Shown here one piece after another: positions 12,301 to 25,000 of a stretch of 64,000 nt of DNA; position 1 is the first letter of the stretch, and the number at the start of each line of letters is the position of its first letter. This stretch comes from Aplysia californica (Eukaryota > Mollusca > Gastropoda > Aplysiida > Aplysiidae). Both the position numbers and the translations under genes were made by a program. The stretch lies in assembly GCF_000002075.1 (NCBI RefSeq), contig NW_004797290.1, positions 603,509 through 667,508 of the forward strand, read 5' to 3'. A model generated the notes under the pieces. It was not told where the DNA came from. It ran no database searches and saw nothing but the letters and a program-made list of their open reading frames with translations.

Positions 12301-15300
12301 GATGGTCAGAGTACCCTACTGATAGGTTTTACTTGTTTTTTTTCCATCTGTTGTTTCTGTGTGTCTGTCATCCTTTTTTCAAGTGCTAAATCACCACTGT
12401 TGTGTTGATAGTCTTCCTCTTTACTCAAACTAACAAACAATCTCTGGTACCCACAGGTCATTGACAATGCCATCAACACAGAGAGCATGATCAACCAGTA
12501 TGAGAGCATGACCTCCGACCTCCTGGAATGGATCGAGCAGACCATCGTCATCCTGAATGACCGCCAGTTTGCCAACTCCTTGACCGGGGTACAGCAGCAG
12601 CTGGCAGCCTTCAGCACCTACCGCATCGTGGAGAAACCACCCAAGTGAGTCACTGCTTCTCACGGGACAGAACATTGTTCAGTTCCGTGCCAGTTGTTCT
12701 GTGAAGTCTGCAGTTGTACTAACAATAAAATTGGCGTCTGTGGTGTAGAAGCAAGTTCTTTACAGTTGCACTCAGAAGTTATGAGTTTTGCGAGTGTGGA
12801 AGTTTATAATTTGATATAGAGTATCCCTGTCTGTCTGCTAGGTTGTTGTTTCCCACTCAGCCTGGGTTGGCTTTGACAGGTAGAGTCAAAGCAACTTATC
12901 CTAAATGATACAACTTGTGACTGTGTCAATGGAAGCATGAAGGATTTTGTTGCTTTTTGCATTTCTGTGGAGGAAAGTGCAAGCCATGTGTATTTGTCCT
13001 TCAAGAGAAATCATTTCATATGACTGACAAGGCTGGTAGTTGGAGGGCACCACTGGTGGGTTTTTCTTCTTTTCTTTCCCTCTGTGTTTCTTTTCCCCTG
13101 CACTGAATAACTTATTGTGTCAATGCGCTTCTCTCTTTTCTCAAACAAGTGGCTGATGAGAGGTCTTATCAAGAACACTACTTCTGTTTTTGAAGAATAA
13201 CATACTTGTGTTTTTGAAGCAACTTGTTGTGGGTTTTTTTCAATAACAACCTGTTTGTTTTTGTCCAGATTTGACGAGAAAGGCAACCTGGAGATCTTGC
13301 TGTTCACCATCCAGAGCAAGATGCGCGCCAACAACCAGCGTCCGTACCTGCCAAAGGAAGGCAAGCTGCTGTCGGACATCAACAAGGCTTGGGAGCGTCT
13401 GGACAAGGCAGAGCACGAGAGAGAGCTGTCTCTCAGGGAGGAACTCATCAGGTCAGATATACAAGTTCAATATTGTTTTTGTCCCAATTTCTCAATTTTT
13501 CGTTATATTGAGCCCATGAATCCTGGACAATTGTTTAAAAAAGTAAAAATAGACTACTGGCAACAGAAATGTAGTTTCTAAGGAGACTGTTGTGAAGTTC
13601 ATGATAAGAAATCAAAAAGATGGTACGGGAAAAAGCCCACATGGGCTGCTGACTATTAGAACCATTGGGCAGAGAGAAATGCAGCTCAAAGGATACATAA
13701 AGACCTTGAACACCTTGCTTTAACTGCAAAAATACAGTCTCATGAGTACTTCAGAGGGTTTTCTGTTTTGTGTTTTGAGTAAAAAAATGCCTATACCCCT
13801 GTAATACTGTCGAATCTGCCCTTACAGCCACATATCTAAGTCAGTTACTTGTACAAATGATTACTTTTCACCTTCCTTCTTACTTTTTTTCAATATCTTA
13901 ATTTATGACTCTGTCCAAGATATCTACCTGTTGAAGATTACCACTTTTCTCCTCGACTTTGGGTGGCTTTTTGGACTATTTCAGCTGTATTTTATTCTTT
14001 ATGTGTTTTTCTCATTGTTATTGTTACTTTACAATTGTAACTCCTGAAGCTTTTAGTGTTTGAAATATGTTTAAGCTAACCAGCATGTCCCCCCCTCCTG
14101 GTCCTCAGACAAGAGAAGCTGGAGCAGCTTGCGGCTCGGTTCGGACGTAAGGCAGGCATGCGTGAGGAGTGGCTGAGTGAGAACCAGCGACTGGTGGCAC
14201 AGGACAATTTCGGCAATGACTTGGCAGCTGTGGAGGCAGCCACCAAGAAACACGAAGCTATCGAGACAGACATCAATGCTTATGAGGAGCGTGTCTCTGC
14301 AGTAGTGGCCGTGGCGAGCGAGCTGGAGCAGGAGAACTACCATGACATAGACCGCATCAATGCCCGGTGAGTTTGCACACGCCTGTAGCTCTAACAGTGT
14401 TTGCTTCCCATGTTGGCAACCAGCATGGGAAGTTGTGGTAAACTACCGGCATGGAGAATTTGTAATATCAAGTTTGAAATTTAGCGTAAAACTTAAAATA
14501 TGAAGTAAAGTTTGAAATATTAAGTAGAGTTTGAGACTCAAAGTTTGAAATTAAAAGTAAAGTTGTGTTACCTTTGGTACAAAGAGCAGTCATTCGTTCA
14601 TTGACGTCTCCCTGTCTTGGCATTTTTCTGTCGGTAATATTTGAATACAGCTCGCAAGGCCCCTATCCCTATTCAAATTGTTTGACATAGTTCACAACAT
14701 CCAGGGTCACTGCAGGGGTCACAGTCACAGTGGGTTTCAGCTATATCTTATAGGCACTGGAAGCAGTGGGCTGATCATGATCATCATGATGCGCAAAGAC
14801 ATGGAGGTTTGTGCTTTACTTTTACCTTCCTGTCTCCCCAGTCGTGACAACGTGCTGCGTCTGTGGAACTACCTGCTAGAGCTGCTACAGGCCCGGCGCA
14901 TGCGTCTGGAGCTTACCCTCAGCCTCTACAAGGTCTTCAAAGAGATGCTCTACATCCTGGACTGGATGGAAGAGATCAAGGTGAATAACTTGGTGGTCGT
15001 AATCCTCAGTGTTTACATTACGTTAAAGTGCAATTCCTCGTACTCTTAGATGGACACAAGGGCCTTTTATACGTTTGTAGAATACTCAGTATTTAAATTA
15101 CGTTAAAACGCAGTTCAGAGTATACTTGAATTAACATAAACGCCATGAACATCTTGCTCTCAGTTTTAAAAATTGAAGGCAAAATTGGCAGATGTAGACC
15201 AAGAATAATTTACTTTGAGAACTTAAACAGAAGGGTGACAAGAGACCAGGTTAATACAAATTTGTTTAAAACATCCAAGTATAGAAATGAGAGGCAAACT

Positions 15301-18300
15301 GTGATTGATGATGCATTTCAGACCTGGCACTTGAAACAGCAAGAAGAAAGTGACTGTTTATAGTCATGTGTTGTTTCTGAATGAAGTTTCACACATCCTG
15401 TCAATAATGTGTAAGGTTCATTTGACACTCCCAATACAATGTGGTGTGAAGACGAGTGTATGACAATCATTTTAATAAGACTAACCTGAAGAAGGGGACT
15501 GTTGGAGGGCACCACTGCCAGGTCCTTCTTCTTTTCTTTCCCTCTGTTGTTTCTGTCAGTCTCACTTTTCTCTTGCTTTGAATGACATATCGTGTCGATG
15601 TACCTCTGCCTGCTCAAACAAACAATGGTTTCCTTAGGGCAAAAATTTGAATGAATGAAACTTAGAGAAATGTTCTTGCTCTCATGCAATGTATTAAATT
15701 TATATCTTGTGATCCTCTAGGCCCGCCTGTTGTCAGAGGATTATGGCAAGCACCTGATGGGTGTGGAAGATCTACTGCAGAAACACAGTCTTCTAGAGGC
15801 AGATGTCAACGTGGTCGGGGAGAGAGTTTCCACTGTCAATGGGCAAGCACAACGCTTCATTGATGATGACTTTTCGGAAATTGGAGGTAAGTTTTTGCAG
15901 TCTGAACTGTGTGCTTTAACTCTTGGTCTTCTTTGCACCTGTCATACAAATACTTTCTTTCTTACCTGTCCTTCTTTTGCGGGTGATTGCTGGGGTTAAC
16001 AGGTATGGCCAGCTTCTTTTCTTACCCTCCATTGTTCCTTTTCCCCCAACATAGAGTCGATATGCATTTCTTTACTCAAACAAATCATTGTGTAAATGTG
16101 CTTCTTTTCTGGAAAATGTTCCCATTTCATGTGTATTACAATTTGTGTCTCTTTTGATATTTTGATTCTCATTTCTTTGTCCTTTCAGTCAAGCGAACAA
16201 ATGAACTCTTTATGGAGCTAGTGCCTATCATGTGATGCTGTGACCTTGAAATGGATTACCAATATGGTTTTTTTTTCTTATGAGGTGGTTTATATCGCGT
16301 TCCTCTTTTCTTTGTTCAATTTATTTGTCTATCTGTCGTTTCTGTCCGTCCATCTTGCCTTTTTTCCGCTGCACTATTATGTTGATGGGCTTCTAATGAC
16401 TCAAACTATTCTTCATCATCATCCAGGCTACCGACCATGCAACCCAGAGATGATCCAGGAGCGCATGAACATGCTGGACAGCGCATATGAGGAGCTGCGT
16501 CAGCTGGCTGCCGACCGCCGCAGACGTCTGGAGGAGTCTCGCAAACTCTGGCAGTTCTACTGGGACATGGCCGACGAAGAGGGCTGGATCAGAGAGAAAG
16601 AGCAGCTCATGTCATCCCCTGACCTGGGTCATGACCTCACCAGTGTCAACCTGTTACTCAGCAAACACAAGGTACAAATAAGATGGGATAAAATATTTCC
16701 CGGGTCTTAACACCAGTGCCTTTGTCATTTATTTTTTTTAGCTTTCTTGTTATTAGTTTCGTTTAAAAAAACCAAAAATCACCTTTTACTTGTATTGTAC
16801 CCCCGATACGACAGGATTTTATGTTGAATGTTAAAAGTCCAATTTTTAAAACTTTGCTCCGGTCGTTGTTGCTCTAGTCATAAGGTTGAATTAGATGGCA
16901 CTGTTTTTACAGTTTTCTCAGTTACAAAAAAAAGACTTTAGTTTCCATAATGGCTGTATGATTTGCTTCATTAGTTGGTATTCCATTCAAAGTGTATGTA
17001 TTAGCTAGCTATATATTTTTTAACCTCCCTAATGATCTTTTAAATTTTTTTTATTGAACTGTAGTAATTGCATATCAAGAAAATGGACTGAGTTTCAGTT
17101 AAACATAAGGGTCATAAATTTCATTTATTATAAATTGATTAATGAAAAGTGCCTTTTTTAAAAATGATTATTTTGACAATTTTTAGATTTGTGCTCACAT
17201 AAGGTGGTGTTTTTAAGGGTTCATTAAGGTTTTCTTTATTTAAAAAAAGATCGTTTACATATGTGCAAACACGTTCACATGGGTTTTTGAACTCTGTTCC
17301 TCCAGGCTATGGAAGATGAGATGACGGCCCGTCACAGCCACTTGCAGGAGGTTCAAACTTCAAGCAACGAGCTCATTGAGGCCGGCAACTTTGGTGCTGA
17401 CCAGATCGAACAGAGAAACAACGAGATTTCTTCCCAATGGGAGAGTCTCATTGACCTGGCCACGTACCGCAAAAAGAGACTCAATGAAGCCGTGGACTTC
17501 TACCAAGTGAGACAGCTACTGTTTTCTTGACTATTTTACGAGAAGCTTTTAACCTCAGCTTGTTCTATGCTCCCTTAAAATTTGGTGAAACTGTATAATG
17601 CCATTATTTGTATGAAAGTTTAAAAACTTCATATCAAGCACACATTTGTTCATTCATATTTTCTTTGTACTTTCTTTTTTTACTCTCTCTCTCTCTCTCT
17701 CTCTGGGTAATTTCAGAGAATCTGACTTCTCGTTATGTTCAAGGTAAAAAAAAAAGTAAAGCTTGCTATAGTGATTTATTGCTGTATTGGCCTTGAGATG
17801 CCAAAATTTTAAAAACAAAGCAACAGTATGATTAAGTTACATATTGTACCGAATTGTACAGCTTTTAACCATACATCTTTTTTATTAAAAACATTTTTTT
17901 AAACGAGAAGTTAAGTCTAAAAGGATGCTAATATTGCAAATTATAATATAAGCAAACATTTTCATTGACAATTTCTTCAGGACAATGGTATTGACACTTA
18001 AGGAAGTTAAGTTTTCATTGGTCAAAGCTTGAATCCGAAGATCTGAACATATTGTGTTGTGTCCCCAGTTTTTCGCTGATGCTGATGACGTGGACACGTG
18101 GTTGATGGACACCCTCAGACTCGTTTCCAGCGAGGACGTGGGCAAGGACGAGGCCAGCGTTCAGTCTCTGCTCAAGAAACACAAGGTAAAAAATGGAACA
18201 AATTCGTACTCAGTGCTGCTGTGCTTGTGCTTATTGAGGAAAATTTCCTAGAAATTGTTTCTTTTGGGATTTGGAAAGTTTGGACTTTCAAGAATCTTGG

Positions 18301-19029
18301 AGAAAATGTTTGTTAAAAGATCGGTTTATAAAAAATTATTGTCTGTTTTTTAATGCATAGTTCATGAATACACTTTTTAAAAAATTATCTTGTTAAATTC
18401 GTGGTATGCTCCCAATCATTCAGATGATTTAGCTCTGCAGTCTTATTGTGGACCCCTTTCTTCCTTTAGTAAATGAGAAAAAAATATTCGGTAAATATGA
18501 CAATGGAAGTGCTGTCACTGTGCAAATAAAAAGGATATTATGAATGGTTTGCTTTGTTCTTGTTATTGGGTGGGGGAGGGGGGTTGCCACTAGTAAGTTC
18601 TACTTCTTTTTATTCCCACCATTATTTATGGTATTCCTACTTTTTGTCTACACCAAATAACTAATGTGTCAATGCTTTTCTCTTTACTAATTATAAATTG
18701 CTGTTGTCTTGTACAGGAAGTTACAGAAGAACTCAAGAGCTACCAGAGTGTGATAGAAGCACTGCATGAGCAAGCGGCCAACCTGGGAGAACAGGTATGA
18801 TAGTGATGTAAAGGGAATTCATGGGAAATTTCTTTGTTATGTCCTACAGTTTGTGATATTAAAATTTGGTCTGTCAGTGTCTATACACTGAGAAAAAGTC
18901 ATTGTATTCTGTTGCACAGCCCAGGTTGAATGTGCACAAGTTACCAAGCTCTAGTAACAAAAGATGTTCCTGGTAAATGTCAATACCTAAATAAGCACAT
19001 TCGGACCTGTGCAACCATACGCACATATA

Positions 19030-19105
<76 letters not shown>

Positions 19106-21935
19106 TGTGTGTTGTCCTAATACTCTGGCATTTTCTTTAAAAGGCTATCTTTTTGGATCATTTTGTGTTGTGTGAATATAAACGTTCTCCGTGGTATGTT
19201 CCTTTACTGTTATCACTGTTTGTCCCTCCTCAGGATCGTGAGTCACCAGATGTACAGAGCCGTCTGACCTCCATCGATCGCCGCTACCAAGAACTCTTGG
19301 AATTCTCCAAATTGCGTAAACAGAGACTCATTGATGCACTTTCGCTTTACAAACTTTTCAATGAGTCCGATGGCGTGGAGACCTGGATTGATGAGAAGGT
19401 TTGTTGTGGTTTTCACTCGAAGGAAGCTCTATGATGGGGAATATTTGTGGTAATAATCACTCAGGATTTCTTTCCTTTTTTTTTGAGATAGTGACCCTAG
19501 TAGGTTTATTTGACAAATTCTGTTACTCTAGCGAAGATGTACTGAGCCATTTGTCTGTTTCTCAGCTCGATTCCCTCCAACTTTTAACCTGTGATTTTAT
19601 AGATTATTGTTCAATAGCTTTCTGCTTATTGGTTTTCCTTGACCTTTCCTCACCCACTCTTATTATTTATCAAAATCATATTCTGTGAACTTATGTTTCT
19701 TCTACTTTTTGGTTTGTACTGATAGTAAGTGCAAGAGCAAAGCGATGATGGCAGGTATTTCAAAGACTGTGTGACAAAAAGTTTTGATATTGTCTGTTTT
19801 CAGGAGAAATTCCTGACCACCATCATCGTGACGGACGATGTGGAAGAGCTTGCCATCATGAAGCACCGTTTCGACAGTTTCGAGCATGAGATGAACGCGA
19901 CAGCCTCCAAGGTGGCCGTCGTCAATCAACTTGCACGACAGCTCATGCAGGCAGAGCATCCCAACGCCGAAGAGGTGGTAGAGCGGCAGAACCAACTCAA
20001 TGCCACGTGAGTGGTTGTTTTTTAACCGTTCATCCACCTACATGTAAATTTTTGTAGTCTCGAGTATTCTTAATTCAATGGAGTGGTACTGCATAAACAT
20101 ATTGGGCAGTCTAGATTAGGGTTGGTGATGTGTCATACATTAATGTGGTGAACATTATTACACACTAGTTGAATGAAATGTGGGGTCCAAATTGTGTGAC
20201 ACAGAGTGCTTGCTGGCTGGTTTTAGGTGCGACTTCATCAAGTTACTATTTTATTATATCTGTTGTAGACATTGTTACCAAGCACGGTGTAGTCTGGTGA
20301 TGGGGAGTGGCTGACACTGTATCACTTACACCATGAAGGTTCTAATACTTTCTACAGAAATATTTTGTAATAAAGTGTGTTTGATTTCAGCTGTTGCAGC
20401 TGATCTTTTTTTCGAAAAGAAATTCAAATCTTGTGAAAATAAGCAGCCTTTATGATGCTATCACTTTGAAAAACTGTTGTATGGGTAGTGTGAAGTCAAT
20501 AATTTGTTACTGCTATGTTGTTGTGAGGTTGTTGGTTGGTTTTTTAATTTTTAATTTAAAAAAACATTTTTTTTTTGGGGGGGGGTTTAAGTAATGTTTT
20601 TAAAGTGGGTAGAGGGGGAGGGGGGGTTTCCTTTAATGTCATGTGCTTGCAGTGAGTATTCATTACCTTCAGTTAAATAAGAAACCCAAGATTTTGATGA
20701 GCCCTGGGGCTGTCCTAACTGTTTTGTGCTTTGTGTGTACCACAGCTGGAACAACCTGAGAGAAATGGTTGACCATAAGAGAGACGACATCAATGTTGCA
20801 CACGGCTTCCAGAACTTCAACATCGAGTGCAATGAAACAATTGTAAGTCTTTCTTTATGTCACCTTTTTGTAACATCTCGTGAAGAACTGACATGATGTA
20901 TTGTAATAGTGGAAGATGTAATGATAATAAGCCTTTGGCAGGAATGAGACTATATTTATTTTACCATTACATTACTTGTACAATTTGACTCAAGTTTTGA
21001 GTCCCCCTACTGTGTTCATTTCACTTGGTTTCACAGTGCTAAAATTTCTTTAAATTACTAATAATGTGTTAATATGCTGGTAATACGATTCACAGATGTT
21101 AGAAGCAGAATTTATATTCCATTTCTTACAATTAATATTTTATTTTGTTTTGCAGGGCTGGATCCATGAGAAGGCCAAACTGATTGAGTCTACCGATGAG
21201 CTGGGCAATGACTTGAGTGGAGTGATGACTCTACAGCGCAGACTGAGCACTATGGAAAGAGATCTGGCTGCTATTCAAGCCAAAGTACGTTGTTCTGGTC
21301 GTCTGTGCTGTGTGGCTTTGTGCTTGGGAGTGTCGTAGTTAACCTATCATTTGCAGAGTGTCTTCACTTGTTTCTGTTTGTCTGTCTGTCTACTTTTTCC
21401 CCAGCACAATATGACCATTATTGTGACAATGTGCTACTCTTTACTCAGAAGAACAAATAAAGAGCTAATACTCCACCCACCATCCATAAAAGATGCTTTT
21501 TGGGGATTTAAAAAAAAATTAAAATGTAGTTATTTTTTACAAAGATAGATGCAGACATTTTATGTAGGCTTGTAAAGGTAAAACTGCACAGTCATATTTT
21601 TCCCATGTTTTTCGCAAGGGCTATCATCTGTTTGGAAAAAAAAATGATGTGAAGTGGGTCATATATTTTGCTAGTAGTGGTTTTGTTTTGATAAGTAGTT
21701 TTATTTGATGAATTCTGTTCCTCTAGGGAAGATTTACTGAACTATTTTTTTTTTTTTTCAGCTCGAGTCCCTCCAAGGTGAGGCCGAGAGGTTGGAAGAA
21801 CAGAAACCAGAAGAGGCGGAGGCCATCAAGGAGAAGATTGCAGAAATCAACAATGTCTGGATGGATCTGAAGGATATGGTAAATAATATCTTTGCTGGCT
21901 CTCTCCCTACCTCTCTCCTTTCCCTCCCCCTCCAC

Positions 21936-22023
<88 letters not shown>

Positions 22024-25000
22024 TTCTATTTCTTTCTCTTCTCTCTCTCTCTCACTCTCTCCCTTTCTCCCACCCTCCCAACATTCATTAAATAGTAGAA
22101 GTAAACACATTCTTTGTTCCGTGTTAGGCACATGGATGCTGTTACCAAAAAAAATTTGCCTGTTTATAGTGATAGGCACGTTTTTTTCATGGAGAGAATA
22201 GTTGACAGCCATGGTTGACTGATCTGCCACCCCTCTGCTAGCCACAGGATGACTGGTCACAAAAGTGTTAAGATCAATTCTTTGGGGACTCTTGAGTACA
22301 AATATGAGATTGGTGTGGCTTGTCATTTTGCTATATATTGCACACCCGAGAGAGAGAGAGAGAGAGGGAGAGAGAGAGAGAGAAAAAAATATTGGCTGTA
22401 CGGCAGTGTCATAATTGGATTGTTCAGACATCTTATGCTATGAAGAAGTTGATAAAGTCTTGTTAACTCTAGTTATCAATTTTTTGTTTCCAAAATTGTA
22501 AAAGTGTATTATTATTTAGTCATTTATGTCTGTATGTATCTAGCATTCATTTTCTACTCAGCCAGTCTGAATAATAGTTACGTAGTTAGAGCATAACACC
22601 ATGTTTTGTGAGTTGTCAAAACTACATAGTTATGTTGTCATTGTGTCTTGATCAGCTGAAAGAAAGAGATGAGAAGCTGGGAGAGGCCGGAGAGCTCCAG
22701 CGCTTCCTGGGCAGTCTTGACCACTTCCAGTCGTGGCTGTCACGCACACAGATGACCGTGGCTTCGGAGGATATCCCCAACTCTCTGGCCGACGCGGAGA
22801 AACTGCTGAACCAGCACCAGCAGCTGCGGGATGAGATTGACACCTACGCTCCCGAGTATGCTAAGATTAAAGAGTTTGGTGACAAGGTGACAGAAGGAGA
22901 GGAAGACCCACAGTACATGTTCCTCAGACAGGTACACATTCTTGTTTCTATAGAAAGATGCTTGCTTTTTTTTAAATTTGTAAGATTTTACTCAGTTTTC
23001 TTCTTGCGTGTTCATGCGGCAAGGTCTTCTCACTTCTCACTTGAAGTCAAAAGAGATGACTGGTTTGATCCCTTTTGTGTGTCTGTTCTAAGACTATAAT
23101 ACCACTGTCTAGCGAACATGATGTTTTTCTCCATTTTGTTCCTTGTAGAAGTAAAAATATTGATGTGCAGATCATTTTGAATTGTAATATAAAAAAACAA
23201 ATTGTATAGATGTGTTTTGTGCCTGGTAGGCCTGCATTACTGGCATGCCATGCACCCGTTATAAAGACAGTATGAGTAAAAGTTTTAAATGTATTTGTAT
23301 AATTGTTAATATTGTTAACTTAATCCAAAACCTCAGTACCCTTAAATGTTTTAAATGTGTTGTGTTTTGTAGTCCTATTAAAAACTTTGTGCCCTTACAA
23401 GTTTTGAATGTTTGTTTGATTTTTATAATTGTAAAATTAAGCATAAGTCCAACTACTCCCTGCTACGTGCCATTGATAATTAAGTCATGTGTCATATTCT
23501 GTGTCATGCCAACAGAGACTACAAGCTCTGGACGATGGCTGGCATGAGCTGCTACAGATGTGGGAGAACAGGCAGCAGCTACTCTCACAGTCCCTCAACC
23601 TTCAGGTACTCACTCTCTCAACTCATTGACACTGTCCCAGTTTAGATTTGAAAGGGTTTCTGAGTACAAAATGTAGAATACTGCCAACATTTTTATCCCA
23701 TTACCAGATTCCTCATTTAGGGTTATTTACATATGCTCCTCTTCCTTGTCTTGTCTTGTGAAATTTGAGAGAAAAGGTCTCAAGGATGAGACTTGAATGT
23801 CAGATTTGGCATTCTGACCAGCCCTCTAACTTTTTGTCTCAGCTGTGTTACATATTTTGATCAGAAATCAATCATGATTGAATCCTTATATGCCCCTTAT
23901 TATTACATTGTGTTAAAATCATTCCTACTGGAATTTTTTTTTTTTTTCAAATCAAAGAAAAAGTGGGGTACAGAAACATAATTTTTTTAAATGCAGCTAG
24001 AATACACTCTGTGTTTTTTTTTTGTGTTCTGTTTTCTTGATTGCATACTCTTGGATACTTTCAGATGTTCTTGCGAGACGCTAAGCAGGCTGAAGTGTTG
24101 CTCAATCAACAAGATAATTTCTTGTCCAAGGAGGATGTTCCTGTAAGTAACTTCAAGAATATATATGTGCTGAATATTGTCTCTGTCTTTAACACCTAAG
24201 GAATTCAGTAAAGAATTTAATTATGGTTTTTTTATCAGTCATATGGCATGAGTCGTTCAGAGCAATGCTTACGTTATTTCCAGGGTAATGTCTGCAGATT
24301 TTTTTGAAATGGCATTTCTAGCTAAAAAGCAGGTTGTTGAAAGCTGTCATAAAATCCCTTTGGAATAGGAAAATCAGTTTTTATATCCTTTTGTTTGGTT
24401 ATTTCGCAGTTTTTTACTTATCATGAAATATTAATTACTTTATCATGACCACCACTCTTGTGATGTCTATTTCAATGTCTTTTAGAAAAATTTCCAAACT
24501 TAAATTTTCATATTCTTTCTAGTGATAGATTGCTATTTAAACTTGTGTTTTGTCTTGCTATGATTGTTTCAGGGAGTAAACAACATCCTTCTTGCACATT
24601 TGCATGCTCGTGATCCGTTGTCTGTTCCTTTAATTGACTCCACAAGGATGAGAGTAAATGACTTTTGACTATTTGAGTATATCAAACCACCAGTATATCA
24701 TTAACAAAAATGCTGTGTATGGATACAACGCAATTCTATAAATATCACTAGGCTGGTATAGTAGATATGTACAGGACCTTGATATTTTACTTTTTTATTG
24801 GCGTCAGCTTTAATAAGCTTTGAATGGCTTTTAAATATACCAACTGCAGGGGAAGAACAAAATCCAAGAGGGTGACCTTAATGGAGAAAGCATATATGCT
24901 TGTAAAAAATGTATACTCCCTTCAAATTTGGGAAACATGTGCTCAATGCAAGGCTTTTTACATTTTTTAATTATTCACGTACCAAGCTATGCACTATTTT

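Noticed and set aside
24574-24660. Extra exon after tttcag at 24,573
   Set aside because: No suitable donor in phase, and exons 22 and 23 already join perfectly.
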